Counted from the first letter of the stretch, positions 42,744 to 60,202 are shown. The stretch: 64,000 nt of DNA from Aphelidium insulamus (GCA_036784855.1 JAZDSV010000032.1:62001-126000), one strand, 5' to 3'. Notes: generated by a model from the sequence alone, not told the origin. Numbers and translations: made by a program.

Positions 42744-44245
42744 TTATCTGTCGATAGTCTTCTTGCACTGCGAATACGTTATTGCACTACACATGATAAT
42801 AACATAAAGCAACTTGCGTGTGTCAAATACTTCTGCGATCTTCTCCTTGACCTGATTGTCATCGTCAATAGTGGAAAAAACTTCCTCATTCTTCTTGAAT
42901 ATTCGCTTCTTTACCCACACGCGATAATCTCGAAACCGCTTAGCATCCGTGGGCTGCGGCATCTTGGCCAGCACATAAATTTCCGCCAGCTGCGACATGT
43001 GCTGCCGGCTGAATTTGTATCGCTTTCGCACAGCATCCACGCTGTCCGAAGTTGGCACAGAGCTCGTCGAATCCACAGCCAGCAAATCCTCCTCCGCGTC
43101 CAACAAGCGTCGCAAATCATTCTTCAATCTCATGGCGGTGAAGCCGTCTGACGGATCCTCGACGCAAATTTCTGCGACATCATCCCGCTGCAGATACATG
43201 TCGTACAGGAAACGGTACAGACGGCCTGCGCATTTTTTACGTATCACGGTAATTTACACATCAGTTACAATACCACCGTGTCCAGAACTTTGAAATGGCG
43301 GCAAGATGAGAAACTGGCTGATGCGCATTCTCTTCTTGTCGGGGTAGAACAGGAACGGGTAGCAAGTGGCATAACCAACTGTCGAGTAGCTGACATTGCA
43401 GCCGTCGTGGTTCGCTTGCTTACGTACCCTAACGCCAATTAGTGAATATTTCTCGTTTATGTACTTGTAGCGTACAATATGTAAATCTCCCACTTGTCGT
43501 CCTCTTCTTCAATGTAGGTTGAGCCCTCAATGAAGAACAATAGCATGCACTGCAATCGCCGATGATAATCGATCAGACCGGGAGTCTCCATTCCTGCCTG
43601 CCGCAATCAGTATTCACGTATTCCAGCACTCTGTCCCCGGACCTTGTAGACTTCGAATGTGGCGCTCATGCTTTGCTCATCTTTGCCGTCACCATCATCT
43701 GCATCAATGGAGTATTCAAACACCTTTGTCCCCGGAGGTTGCCACTGCTTGTCCATCACTTGAAACTGCTTGAACTCGTCGTCGGTGGTTGCCCACAAAG
43801 CGCCCTTGGCGGACATTGGGTCGCTACAATGCGGATACATCTTGTCCAGCAGTGGTTGCAGTATGGCGGTGTCCACGTCTGCATCCCGGGTGCACTTGTC
43901 GTATGACACGTGCAAGTAGGGAAACAACGAGGCCGCCGTGAAGTCGACCTAATGCCGCGTGTCTGAGTGCAAGATACACACATAGCTGCTACTTAATATG
44001 ATGCAGCTTACATGCACTCGCAACCCTTGAAAGCCATAGATCACCTGGTCTTCCCCGAAGAACGGATACGTGAACTCGGGGTGAAATTCGGTGATATCGG
44101 CTGCATTGGCGCCAACTGTGGGAACTACGTAAGGCAGTCAGCAACGCCAACGGCACCCCCTTGTTGAGCCTGCACAACCTAGCCGCATGCATATGGCTTC
44201 ATTGGCATCACACAGCCAAGCCTCCCGCTCATTTGACACTGCCAT
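42744..44245 (-). CDS. HAT1: Histone acetyltransferase type B catalytic subunit Hat1
   Basis: Acetylates newly made histone H4 on Lys5/12 before nuclear import. Six exons: MAVSNEREAWLCDANEAICM, PEFTYPFFGEDQVIYGFQGL, FTAASLFPYLHVSYDKCTRD, FEVYKAGMETPGLIDYHRRL, MLLFFIEGSTYIEEEDDKWE and STVGYATCYPFLFYPDKKRM. The acetyl-CoA site is RISQFLILPPFQSSGHGGR (QxxGxG), split by an intron right after the second Gly. The C-terminal part is VEDPSDGFTAMRLKNDL. The order and spacing match Hat1. Introns are GT-AG; one begins with the unusual GTCCGG and is supported by the join FEVYK|AGMETPG. The last ~15 residues (VIIMCSAITYSQCKK) may instead contain a further intron. It starts 75 nt after the FAP1 stop on the same strand. 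Confidence 0.9.
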
Positions 44246-44319
44246 TGCAATTATGCATATATGTAAATACTACAGTGAAATGGATAGCAGTCTGATTACT
44301 ATTCTAACACACAAAATCT

Positions 44320-47300
44320 TTATGGAGGAAGCTGAAAAGGATTTGGCTGCGTTATTGCCGAAGGCGCGGCGCCTCGTGGAAGTGAGGTTGCAGGTTTCTG
44401 CGCCTTGGAAGCCAGATCCTTGATTGTGGCGACTATTGTATTGGCAGTGACCACTCTTGCCTTGCCTGAGCTATCCACGACTCCGGCATCAATTACAGCA
44501 CTCGCTTCCGCGCTGGTCATCGCCAACCCGACTGATGTCCATACAATCCAGCATATCAGGTCAGTTGGCATAGATTTGCCCACGTCAGTGACATCTTCGC
44601 CCACAATTTGCCATGCGGTGCTCGAAACCGCGGCGACATCACCATCCTGCAACGACACGGCGGATGATGAGCGCAGAGCATCAGCAACGCTTCCATAATC
44701 AATGGTAGGCAGCCCGGACCTATCGCGCCAGTGGCGCACCGTACACCCAAAGTCCTGTTAAATGTAATTAACATGACAGCAACTCTAACTCCTATGCAGC
44801 ACTCACCGTCCAGTCAAAGGGCGCCTTGTGTGAGTATAGCAAACAGCCAGTGCATTCACAGCTGCACGGCACTCTTGTCAGCGTCGCTGCCTCGTGCAAA
44901 ATGGCCCCGGCAGCGTCATTGAAACAGTCGGTGACGGCTAGCACACCATTTTCAGTGTTTCCATCGCCTCCAACAACTATGCAATTCACCAGAGGTATAG
45001 CAGGGCGCTTTTGCTTGGCTGCAGACACCACGACCGGCTCGCGGGAGAAATACTCTGCCAACCGCTGTGCCACTTCGTCTAATGCTTCAGGCATCCGCGA
45101 CAGTATATGCGCATGGTTGAGTATGCAAGCAGAGCGCTTCTCGGCAGCGGCCCGACTGTCGGCCACTCGCAGATCAACAAGCTGTCTGCCGCTGTTGGCT
45201 GCCAATTGCTGCCCCGCGTGTACCTTTTCCAAGCTCACTTTTGGCGCTGCAATCACTGCGGCACCCGGCTCCTTCACCACTTCAACACTGCGCGACGGGC
45301 CGAAATCCGTGACAGCAGCTCGGACGCCAAAGTAATTCTGCTGCACAAGATTCATAATGAACCGGCGTCTGGCGTCGTTCATTGGCGGGAAGCGCAGCAC
45401 TTGCTGCTTCTGATCGTTCACCAGCGACATCAACTGCGCTTCCACATCCAGCGTCCACTGCCAATTCTTCATGGCAAATTCAAGTACGGCCTCTGAATAG
45501 TAGTGTCGAGGCATAGCAGAGTTGCCGCCAGCAGCGTCCGCGGCAGGGTCGATTTGGAGCGCGCGCATCAGCCGCTGGTTGCGTTGCAATGCGGCACATG
45601 TGTCCGTACATGGAATGGGAATGCGGCGCTGCTCCGGCAACACTTCGCAACACAGTTCTTGTCGAGTCGCGGCGCCGCAACGACACTTTCGAACCACCTG
45701 CACACGACATACATTCAGCTGGGCACAGTCCGCGGTGTCGGGATGGCACAGACTGGCACAGGGATGACCGCAGTCCAGTGGTCGACCACATGGCTCCCTA
45801 CACCGCTCAGTGTCGGTCAGGCAGGGCGGCCGATGGCATCCACGCCGACACTGGTGTCCGCATGGCAGAGTGGCTCCGCACAGTTCGCCGCACATCACTT
45901 CCGTCTGATGACATCTGACATTGTGCATGACGGACTTGCCGCAGAGACATCGCTTCTCGGTGAATATCACGCAAGGCTACATACCAATGAGAAATAGAAA
46001 ACCATGTTTACACAAAGCTTACGGGACAAGGCTCCGATGCGTCATGGCACGGGTGCGAGGAGTATGCGGCCGTGTAGGCCAGCAACAGATCATGGCCGCA
46101 CGTCCGAGGAATGCTGCACGGCTCTGGGCACTTTGGTATCTTGGTGCTGCAAACAATTGGTGGTTCCTACATGTATATGATTAACAATATTATGAATGTT
46201 GAATGTGCTGAATGGTGTTGCGATAAACAAGAAGTTTGGTACTCACCACCCTGGTGCGACCGCAGGCACAAACAATCGCCTGGTCAGAGCGGTAGGCGCA
46301 CGGACCACACTGGCCGCGATGGCACTGTTTCTGGCAGCGGTGCTTGCCGCAGCGATACAACTTTCCACACGGTACATTGCACGGATGGGCAGCGCCAGAT
46401 GCTGACAGCGGGCAACACACTGTGCCGCAGCGATGTTTGCCGCACGTGTTCATCACACCACAGACGGTGTCGCATAGTAGCGAGCCTTCGGTGCGTTTGG
46501 TGTGGCCGTCGCAGCGCACCAGTTTCGTCACCCGGCCACAGCGACAAGTTTGCAGTTCTTCATGCCGACACTTGGGGACCTCACCCTCCAAACACTGGCC
46601 AATGTGACAAGTGCGCTGGCACAGCACATCATGGCCACACTCGAGTACAATTTGCTTGCCACACACGGCCGCACACGTCGGCACCGGATCAGTGCACACC
46701 TTCCTAGCACTGGGGTCCAGCGCAAGTCGGCCGCAAGGACAGGTGGTAACCCGTGACGGCGATAGAGGACACTCTTGATGGTCAGAGTGCGCGGCTGGAT
46801 GGCATGGCAGCTGGCAAGTGTGCACAGTGCAATTGGCGTACGGCACCCCGCACTTCTTGCCGCAAGAGAACGCAGAGGCAGCCAGCGGTAATTCCTGCTC
46901 GCCACAAAAGTTGAACCGCGTCTCGGCGCCGCAGTGGCAGCTGTACGGCGTGACCACCGCGCACTGCTGGCACGGGCCGGCGTGACATTGCAGCGTGCAC
47001 GAATGCACCCCGCAGTCCAACACACGGCCGCACACTTGGCCGCAGCTGAGGGAATCAGCGGCGCCACACCGCACCGACAACCGGCCGCGTCCACAATGAC
47101 ACGGCATCGTAACCATTTGATCGCAGGGCGGACACGGACCGGGGTGACACGGCAAGGTACAGCGGTGACCGCACGGCATCGACTCTGTGCCACCAGTCAG
47201 CTTCTGCCGGCCACACGTCTGGCCGCAAGAGTGCGGCGTGCAAAAGGCATCCGGCGACGGTCTCAGCACCTTGCCACAGAAACATTCATAGTGCTGCGGC

Positions 47301-47956
47301 ACGCTGACACGCGTGGCCTGGCAGCCTGGACAGCGCCACGGCTGCTGTTGTGTCGACGGCGAAGTGCCGGCACCAGACTGCCCAGATGAAGATGACGCCG
47401 CCGTGGATGAAGACGGCGCCATGGCCCATTTGCGCACGCAACCCAAATGCAGCACGGCGTAGCACCGGTCGCAGTTCCAGGTTTCCTCGCGTTGCCGAAC
47501 CACATCGTAGCATATCATGCACTCATGCTTCCCCGAGGCCAGTGTGGACTGCAGACGCTCGCGTAGGTCCATCGATAACCGCGGCTGGGCGTCGATGGCT
47601 TGCCTGCGCTGACTGATATTGGCCTTTCTCCCAGCTTCATTCATGCTCGCATTGGTTCTCGCGGATGGCTGGTCCGCAGGGACACGGCGGCGATGCTGAC
47701 GCTGTTGCTGTCTAGCAGAGTTGCGGGCGGCGGGAGATGCTGCATGCGGTGGCGGTGTTACCGCAGTGGATGCAGTTGTGGAAGCCGACGTGGATGCAGT
47801 GGCCGATGTCGAGGCTGCGGTGCCGCCACCAGAAGAGAAAGAAGCGGCGCCACCATTTCCATTGGCAGCACCGCGCGGCTTTGGCGGCCGGGCGCGCTTT
47901 TTCTTCTTCGTCGCCGCAGCGCTTGCAGGCGCGGACGTGTTGGCGTCGTCTGGCAT
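44320..47956 (-). CDS. FAP1: NFX1-type zinc-finger protein Fap1
   Basis: Homologue of yeast Fap1 (binds the FKBP12 peptidyl-prolyl isomerase) and metazoan NFX1/shuttle craft. Four exons. The N-terminus is low-complexity and basic (TKKKKRARPPKPRGAANGNG). The RING-like/PHD finger is ECMICYDVVRQREETWNCDR, CYAVLHLGCVRKW, then WRCPGCQ. About eight NFX1 repeats follow, for example SMPCGHRCTLPCHPGPCPPC, SCGQVCGRVLDCGVHSCTLQ, ECGHDVLCQRTCHIGQC, MNTCGKHRCGTVCCPLSASG, LYRCGKHRCQKQCHRGQC and ATLPCGHQCRRGCHRPPC. The C-terminal third has an R3H-like region (RRRFIMNLVQQNYFGVRAAV) and a poorly conserved tail. Introns near 46150, 45985 and 44760 are GT-AG. E3 ligase or transcription-factor roles are inferred from the family. 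Confidence 0.9.
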
Positions 47957-48150
47957 GAAGTTTTTCTCCTTTCTAAATAAATACTCTTCTCACCCGCTCT
48001 CTTTCACTCTACCTACTACATACAGATATCATACTATCCAGTAACGCGTCTCTAGTAACAGCAGGTGTTGAGTATATTTGCACATGCACTCACATTCATA
48101 TTCAAGTTCAATGAGAGGTTTACTGAGCCATAAAAGCAAGCATAATTACA

Positions 48151-51568
<3,418 letters not shown>

Positions 51569-51894
51569 TTATACGGCAAGCTGTGGGTGTTGCAGGTGGC
51601 CGTGTGGATCTCACTTTGCTTAAACAGAGACGGAACAATGCGCGGACTTGAAACCGGAGAAAACGCGGCGCCGATCGCTCCGCAGATATTTGCTTAAACA
51701 GCAGAATCGTTGATGGATTTGTGTGCATGTAAATATGAATGTATGTATGGCCTTTTAACATGCGTCAACACTGCCAATTTCATAAGGCTTTAGGTGGCGC
51801 TTGTTGCTCACGAGATTTTCCACGGACAATTGTTAAATGTACTCGGTCTACTGATTTATCCAACAAATGTCTCTAAACAGTCTACGGTGCAGTT

Positions 51895-52964
51895 TCACGT
51901 CGACACGGCTCGGGCGCGAATCTCTGCCACGTCACAGTCAATCTCTGCCTGGTGAAGAGAAGTGACGGAATGTGGGAAAATGTTCCACGCTGCTTCTGGC
52001 ATGCGTTCACGCAATCGGTACGAGGTGGCCACCGATTCTTCAATCTGCTGCTCTTCGGCGGCAATCTGGGCAGCTGTGCAAAGTGAGCATGGCTTAAAAG
52101 ATATCCGTGAGATAATATCTCACCGCTTAAAAATGCCCGATATTCGCATTCCAATTTGTGCAACTGTAATGCCGACTCGTTCACCATCAGATATCGAACG
52201 TGGCACCGGTCACTCTATGTTGTACAAATTATATCCCGATACCAATGAACAATACACCACTTCACGTACATATAGTTGTTGCAAGCTACTTTCAACCATA
52301 AATTCATGTTCCTTGTCCAGGGAGCGACGTGTCATTGAGAGGCGTCCTTGTGCAACATTTTTCCTAGCATTGTACACTCCCTGAATGTCATCAAGTTGCT
52401 TTTTCAGTTCCGGATGAGTCCCTGCGACGCCGTGACCATAACTGTAGAACACATTTCACCCACTTGCCTGCGTGAACAGCAGCCACCTCGGCTTTCAAGG
52501 CGGCTTCCTTTGTTATGTAGAACCTATATTACCGTATGTAATCAAGTCGATCATGACACTATGTAGCTGGCAAAAACCTTTCTTTAATCTGGTTGTACTC
52601 TCGCAGTATCCGCTCCAGGTCACGCTGGATGACACGGCGCTTTCGGCGGGCAGCCTCAATTTTGCCGTCGATATCTTCATCCATCATGGGCGGATCCTTG
52701 TGCACTATTCGTAGATGTCAGTACTGTGAGCCAAGATCATTAGCCTTGTGACTGACCAGCGAGCAGGTTTTCGCTGTTGTCCGAGGGCGATTGTTCGACA
52801 GCTGATATCTTGCCGGCTCCCACTGTGCGGCGGTGTGCGTTGACAAGTGATTACAAGTAACAAGAGTATACAATACCTGGCAGCACAATGACACCTGTCC
52901 GGCTGACAAGTGCACTACCGTTAGTAGTATTGTCAGCTGCCAGCTGCACCGCAAATGCCGGCAT
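51895..52964 (-). CDS. Sds3/BRMS1-like histone deacetylase complex subunit
   Basis: Seven exons. The start reads MPAFAVQLAADNTTNGSALV. A helical region resembles the Sds3/BRMS1 family: RDLERILREYNQIKERFYIT, KEAALKAEVAAVHAGTHPEL (family: '...LxxELxxLxxGTHPExL'), LDDIQGVYNARKNVAQGRLS and SLDKEHEFMVESSLQQLY. In yeast, Sds3 holds the Rpd3L deacetylase complex together through this coiled coil. The C-terminal part is LHKLECEYRAFLSAAQ ... EIRARAVST. One intron, 52422-52467, needs a GC donor (G|GCAAGT), which creates exactly the HAGTHPEL motif; the others are GT-AG. The assignment rests mainly on the coiled coil plus GTHPE, so another coiled-coil family is possible. Confidence 0.66.
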
Positions 52965-53715
52965 TATCAGCCACGACGGAATCGTTGACGAACAGAGTGA
53001 CAACAAACAACTCGTGGCATTTCTCAGCTATCTGTGCACGATGCTAATTCTGCACGTCTAAATACCAATACTGTTGCCAATGATATATGATCGTATATTA
53101 ACACATTCATCAGAACATGGCTTGCTTCATACGACGTGGTTTATCGTCTGTCACATACGCGGCCTCCACCTGTCCACATATACGGCACTCATCAACTATT
53201 TAATCTTATTACTAAATAACTATTTAATCTATCTTCTCTATATGTACGTATATTGCAGCCCAGGAAATGGCTGACTTGCAGACCTCTTCTCTATTTAAAA
53301 CTTGTGGACAATGACAGATGACAAGAGTTAATCAATTTAACTTACTAGGTGATACATTACAAAAATTAAGTGAGGGACAACGGATAAGGTGCAGCTCTAT
53401 ACCAGAGTACATGTCATTAGTGGTACTGGCGCAACTACACCACCTTTTATTATGTTTTCATAATAAAGGCCATGACGACAGGAGAAAAAAAAAGAAAAAT
53501 TCCAGCACGCACAGCCGAAACCTTAACCGCCCGAAACCGTTTCGGTCGGCGTGAAATCGTTTTGCTTCATCCGCGACCGCCCAGCAGTCAACGCTACACA
53601 CGCACATACACGCACCATAGCTTTGCTGCCGGTATGTAGAGCCATGTGACTTTATGTTGCATTGTGTCGGCAATAGTCTTGGTGCTTACTCTGTGCCTCC
53701 GCCCACGCAGGAATT
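52965..53715. other. Intergenic region upstream of ATP2
   Basis: 751 bp. The left half is AT-rich with repeats of AACTATTTAATCT (two copies, near 53194 and 53218). The right half has an A-rich tract (53486-53499), CCTTAACCG (53520-53528) and CCGAAACCGTTTCGG, probably ATP2 promoter elements. No convincing ORF or RNA gene. Confidence 0.55.
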
Positions 53716-55522
<1,807 letters not shown>

Positions 55523-55712
55523 TGGCCATGGATGCTGCGCCTTAACCGCACGGCACCCACTTCCTACTACACTTCCAATACAACAGTCAACTCTGTTCTC
55601 TGTGCTTACAATGCATTTTATCTATATTGGAAGTGCTTGCATATGTAAGCAGAGGAATACAGCTGCAAAGAAGAAAAGTTTGGAAAGAAAAAAAGTAAAA
55701 AAAAGAACGAAA

Positions 55713-57601
55713 ATGCAGAACGAGGCGAACAATCGGCCAGCGAAAAGCGCGCAAAGAGGCGCACGCACAGCTTACCCAATGACGCCCACTGTGCGCTACA
55801 GCAGAGTGCCTGATATGCAAGACGACAATGAACAGACACTTGCCAGCACCGCGCCCGCCAGCACCAATGCGATAGCCGATATCACGGACGAGACGGAAAC
55901 AGCTCTCGCCCCGCCCACAGACACCTGGTACCTGTCTTACTTGATATACTTTCTGCTGGGCTGCGCCATGCTGTTCCCGTGGAACGTGTTCATCACCGCC
56001 AACGCCTACTTCTTTGAGCGCTTCCACGACACCGATTTTGCCACCACGTTCCAGAACTGGTTCAGCGTGGGGTTCATGCTGTGCAATGTGCTCTGTTTGG
56101 GCGTGCTGCTGCTCGTGCCGTCCACCCACGGCGCGGTACTCACGCTGGTACGCAAATTATCGTCTAACTCATGTAATTGACGGCTGCATTTGTGCAGCGA
56201 GCGGGACCATTGGCGCGTATTGTCTGGGCGCTTGTACTCAATGCCGCCGTATTTCTCGTGTGCGTGGTGATGACGCGTTTTCCCGGCATGGAACCGGCGT
56301 CAAGTTTCTATATAAGCTTTGTGCTGGTTATTTGCTGTGGCGTTAGCACAGCCTACTTGCAGAATGGTACACTGCTATTGCTCTTTGTACTGGCTATACC
56401 TCATTATTTCTAGGTGTATTTGGACTGTCGTCGCTCTTCCCGCCCATATACACGCAAGCTGTAATGTCGGGACAGGGGTTGGCCGGGGCTGCAGTAAGCA
56501 TTGCGCAAATTGTATCTCTTCTCATAAGCCCGCCATCTGGCTCGGTGGACGCCGCAACATCTGTACGTAGTTATTGTCCTAGGTCAATTTCAGTATATTA
56601 ATCTGTGCTAGAGCGGCGGCGACTCGAAACTGTCCGACTCGGCGCTGATATACTTTTGCTTCGCGCTGGGCGTCATTGTCTTGTCGCTGGCCAGTGTCTT
56701 TGCTCTGCGTCGACAACCGCTGTTCATGCACTACACTCGCACCGTGCCGCATGCAGAGGACCAGGTGGCGGAAAAGTTTTTCGCCGACACCGATGCTGAA
56801 CATTCGGGCGGCGATGATGCTGCCAGCAGCAGAAGTAGTAGTGCTAGCGACATCGCAGAGATCAACAGCCAGGTATCTACGCAAGACCTGCTAATCGCGC
56901 GCGATGCCACCCCGCCCAGCGCGGTGACAATATTCCGCCAATTGCAGCCAATGATCAGCGTGGTGTTTTTGACATTCATGGCCACGCTGGCCGTGTTTCC
57001 CTCTCTTATTGGCCTTATTGCGTCGGTGAAGCCGCCGTCAACGGGCACCACTCTCAAGTGGACCGATGGCGTCTACTTTGTGCCGATTGCATTTTTGGTG
57101 TTTGCTCTCGGGGACTGGTTTGGCAAGGCACTGCCTGGTTTCCCCCCTCTGCCGATACCAGCGTGGATATCGCGCCGGTTTTCTAGCACTGATGGCGATG
57201 GCAAGAGCTACTTCAACTATGGTACCATTGACAATCCCCCGCTGCTCACGGTGCTGACGGTGGTGCGCCTGCTATTCATCCCCTTCTTTCTGGTGTGCAA
57301 TGTGGTGGTGCAAGTAGCCAGTGACTCGGATGACGGGGCAAAGGGCAGCACAGTTTTGCCACGCCCCGCTGCTCTGCCGCTAGTGGTCAACTCGGACGCC
57401 GGCTACTTGTTGGGACTGTTTGCGTTCGCCGTCACCAATGGCTGGTTTGTGGCGCTGGCCATGATGCAGGCCCCGGCGCAAGTGACTGTGGGCGGCGATG
57501 CGGGCAAGGCTCGTGGCGGCACCATGATGGTGTTTGCCATGACAATTGGCCTGGCCGTGGGAAGCGCCCTGTCCTTTGGTGTCCGGGCCGTGGTTGCCTG
57601 A
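55713..57601 (+). CDS. Equilibrative nucleoside transporter (ENT family)
   Basis: Plasma-membrane or vacuolar nucleoside carrier. Four exons. An N-terminal cytosolic tail (MQNEANNRPAKSAQRGARTA) precedes the first helix, WYLSYLIYFLLGCAMLFPWN (ENT signature 'GxGxLLPWN'-like), followed by VFITANAYFFERF. Helices follow in VFLVCVVMTRFP, ISFVLVICCGVSTAYLQN, GVFGLSSLFPPIYTQAVMSG (ENT motif 'FPxxYxQAvxxGqgxaG') and QGLAGAAVSIAQIVSLLI. A ~130-residue acidic loop separates TM6 and TM7. The C-terminal half has QPMISVVFLTFMATLAVFPS, LTVVRLLFIPFFLVCN (family 'RxxFIPxFxxCN') and FAFAVTNGWFVALAMMQAP (family 'FxxTNGYxxSxxM'). Introns are GT-AG. The ATG at 55713 is preferred over 55602, whose leader is Lys-rich and in an A-rich 5' region. 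Confidence 0.92.
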
Positions 57602-57727
57602 TGAACAGATCAATACATCCAACTATAGACATACATATGACAAGCTTAACTGCGGGACATTATATCCAACTATAGACGTATGCTGAGAGCGTTATACACA
57701 ACTATACACATGCTGAACAAGTGCCCA

Positions 57728-58699
57728 TTAGCTATGGTCACGTCTACTGCTACTGCCATGTCTGCTGTGGTGGTGGCTGTGACGTCGGCGCTCATTATCT
57801 ATAGGTGGCGACCGCGACCTCCTGCTAGAGTGACTGTGACGGCCGCTGTGTCGATGTCGTCGTCGCCTCGACCTCGAACGTGATATGGAGCGTGAGCGTG
57901 ACCGCGCATGACGACTTTTGCGCCTCTCTGGAGTGCGACTGCGGGAACGGCTGCGTGATTGCCGGTCTCGATGTCGTCGTCGATGCCTGCTTGACTCGTT
58001 GTCGCTGTCATGGCTGGCCACAGTGCCATCACCACCACCATCGCCATCAGTTAAAAAAGGTGGTGCCGACCAGTGAGCACTGGCTGCTTGCCGTGAGTAT
58101 GCAACTTTTGACGTGTCGGTGACGGCCTTGATGGACACCGCGGCCACCTTGGAGTCCACCATCTTGGGAGGGACAGTCGCTGCCCGGCGTTCAGCCGCCA
58201 ATGCTGCGGCCTGATCGCGTTGTGCAGCCTCTGCCAAGCGCTTATTGCGTATGGCCAGCGCCGCGTCCACCACGGCCGCTGCATTGTGCATGTCCTCGGC
58301 CTCGGCGGCGGCTACGCGTTCACTGCCCGACATGGGCGCCTTGGCGAGTAGTCGTTCTTGCTGGCCCGCTGTGCCAACTAGTTGCGACTGGCCTGCAGCA
58401 GCACCAGCAGCAGCTTCATACTGCGGCAACACGGCGATATTGAAGCGCTTGCACAGCAGATTATCCGGCCGCCACGCGACCACCGAGCGCTGCCCCGTCC
58501 ACTCTGGCGCCTCTTCGGCTTCAGCAGTGGCGGCTGGGGTGGTAGATGCGCTTGCTTGCTCTCCAGATGCAGCACCGGTGTTGCCTGCTGTAGTTGTAGA
58601 TGCTGCCGTCGACGACGACGACGACGACGACGTGAAGCGGTTGGCCAGCGAGCCGATACCGAACGCGGCCAACGCTGCCTGCCGCGCCGCGTCGTTCAT
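57728..58699 (-). CDS. RS-rich protein with a GPATCH1/TOUGH-like LCKRFN motif
   Basis: Single-exon ORF of 323 codons starting MNDAARQAALAAFGIGSLAN. After a Ser run and an Ala-rich stretch it has WRPDNLLCKRFNI, which resembles the 'WxPxxLLCKRF(N/D)v' motif of G-patch protein 1/TOUGH splicing cofactors. Then come Ala-rich helices (EAEDMHNAAAVVDAALAIRN, KRLAEAAQRDQAAALAAERR). The C-terminal ~100 residues are an Arg/Ser/His-rich (RS-like) domain typical of splicing proteins. No G-patch or RRM is visible. A role in RNA processing is an inference from motif and composition. It is convergent with the nucleoside transporter gene, whose stop is 126 nt away. Confidence 0.65.
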   Translation of the reverse strand: MNDAARQAALAAFGIGSLANRFTSSSSSSSTAASTTTAGNTGAASGEQASASTTPAATAEAEEAPEWTGQRSVVAWRPDNLLCKRFNIAVLPQYEAAAGAAAGQSQLVGTAGQQERLLAKAPMSGSERVAAAEAEDMHNAAAVVDAALAIRNKRLAEAAQRDQAAALAAERRAATVPPKMVDSKVAAVSIKAVTDTSKVAYSRQAASAHWSAPPFLTDGDGGGDGTVASHDSDNESSRHRRRHRDRQSRSRSRSRTPERRKSRHARSRSRSISRSRSRRRRHRHSGRHSHSSRRSRSPPIDNERRRHSHHHSRHGSSSRRDHS

Positions 58700-58830
58700 G
58701 AGGCTCTTCGCGCTATTTTACTTTTACTTAAATAGAAGCTGCCTACTATCTGCATTAACAGCATATATTATACACACATATTATATACATATCATGTACA
58801 GTGCAAGACATTCTATTATATAGTACACAG

Positions 58831-59283
58831 TCACCACACGTGCGTGGCCACCGGGCGGTTAAAGTGCGCAGAGAGGCGTGACATGGCTATCGGGCGGCTG
58901 CAACTTCGCGGCACCATTGCACCAGTAGAATAGTTACTCATCTTGCCAGAGTGCTTGTTGTCCGTCGTCCTCGGCGGTGCTGTTGCTGTTGTGGCGCTGT
59001 TAATGTGCATGTAACTGTTGTAGTTGTTGTTGTTGTTGTTGTGTAAAGCTGTTGGCGGCGGTACCGGAGATACTTTAACCAGCGCGCCGCTGCTGTCAAA
59101 GTGCGGATGCCGGGTCGCGGACACTTGCCGATACTGATGCTGTGATATCGTTGGCGTACAAACTTTCTGCAGCAGCTGTGCTTGATGCGCGGTGTAGCCC
59201 ACCTCGGCAAAGTAGCAGTCGGGACTGCAGTACAGAGCGCCGTTAACAGTCTTGCGGCCGCACTGGCACCACTCGAGATCCAT
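58831..59283 (-). CDS. Ecl1-type small zinc-binding protein, copy B
   Basis: Single-exon ORF of 150 codons. The first 23 residues are the same as copy A at 41109 (MDLEWCQCGRKTVNGALYCS, then PDC), and the two share the last residues ATHVW and a RSCSRPIAMSR / RSSSWPIVMHR block. The middle is unrelated, with an Asn run (HNNNNNNYN) and Gln/Thr-rich sequence. The Cys pattern matches the fungal Ecl1/2/3 family. Upstream ATGs in the same frame (59421) give an unrelated Arg/Ser leader and are not used in copy A, so 59283 is chosen. TATATA lies just 5' of the start. Confidence 0.8.
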   Translation of the reverse strand: MDLEWCQCGRKTVNGALYCSPDCYFAEVGYTAHQAQLLQKVCTPTISQHQYRQVSATRHPHFDSSGALVKVSPVPPPTALHNNNNNNYNSYMHINSATTATAPPRTTDNKHSGKMSNYSTGAMVPRSCSRPIAMSRLSAHFNRPVATHVW

Positions 59284-59895
59284 ATATGTATATATCCGAT
59301 GTTGACTGCTGAACGTGTGTACGTATGCGTAAATCTTCAGAGATCTTGAGGACAGAGAGGCGGCGTGAGAGCAGCGGGCAGATCTTTTATGGGCGGCACG
59401 CGCGCGTAATTTATGGCGCACGTGCCGTAAACCGTACGATCAGTGGCGCCACAATTGCGCGATGCAGCCAAATGATTGCATCATCATTGCATCAATTCTG
59501 TATATATATTGTTGAAGTGCATGGCACGCATGGCTTACATATATACTTGCAGCCGTATTATTTCTTACAGTTGACTGCTCCTGCGATATCTACGCTATGT
59601 TGAATCTTGCAGCTATTAGATGTTCCCAGCATAATTGAGCGCGCGCAGCATTCCCCGTAGTTCACTTTATAGTACATGTATGTAATTCCATAAATTTCAA
59701 TTTGCATAATTTCATCAGTGCTTCTATAACACTCTATTCAATATACTCTTCATACCTATACGTAATCATTCGTTTGGCAGCTTCCCATTATGATAGTCTG
59801 CAGCATTCGTAAGCGGACCTTCAAACCCTCTTGGGTCCCAGTATCGATGCACTGTCGGCGGACTTTGAACATTGTAGACGGGTTGAACTGCACAC
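59284..59895. other. Intergenic region between Ecl1-like copy B and a small ORF
   Basis: 612 bp, divergent promoters. AT-rich with several ATATATAT and CATTGCATC runs. No tRNA, conserved RNA or believable ORF. Confidence 0.5.
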
Positions 59896-60141
59896 ATGCA
59901 TATGCGAGTATCCGCCCAACTCGCACTCATCGCGCTACTTGTGTTGGCTGCATGTGCCATACAAAGTGGAATGGCCATGCCGACGCCAGATGGAATCTGC
60001 TGCATGGAGGAGGGTTGTGGGTGCGTTTCTGCGGTGCGAGAGCGTTTACCCGAGAACTGCTGCATGAGGACTGCATTAGCCTTGACCTGCGCGGGAGTTG
60101 TCTGCATTATCGTTGGCAAAATCGCGGAGATCTTTGTATAG
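59896..60141 (+). CDS. Possible small secreted or membrane Cys-rich protein
   Basis: ORF of 81 codons. MHMRVSAQLALIALLVLAAC then AIQSGMA looks like a cleavable signal peptide. The short hydrophilic part has paired cysteines (ICCMEEGCGC, ENCCMRTA), and the end is a second hydrophobic helix (LALTCAGVVCIIVGKIAEIF). A single-pass or hairpin membrane protein, or a secreted Cys-rich peptide whose last helix is not removed, are both possible. No family recognised. The organisation is protein-like, but transcription cannot be judged from sequence alone. Confidence 0.45.
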   Translation: MHMRVSAQLALIALLVLAACAIQSGMAMPTPDGICCMEEGCGCVSAVRERLPENCCMRTALALTCAGVVCIIVGKIAEIFV

Positions 60142-60202
60142 CGCGTACAGCTCCGAGTATTCAATACGCACCAATAGAGAAACTATGTATTAACAGTTCA
60201 TA

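Noticed and set aside
43254-43493. Reading MGDLHIVRYKYINEKYSLIG as HAT1 coding
   Set aside because: It requires a frameshift; a 47-nt GTACGC...TTAG intron gives the family-like KWEIYILVRKQ...STVGYAT instead.
44320-44739. Separate gene at the 3' end of FAP1
   Set aside because: It joins the preceding exon in frame through a GTGAGT...CAG intron, so it is the FAP1 C-terminus.
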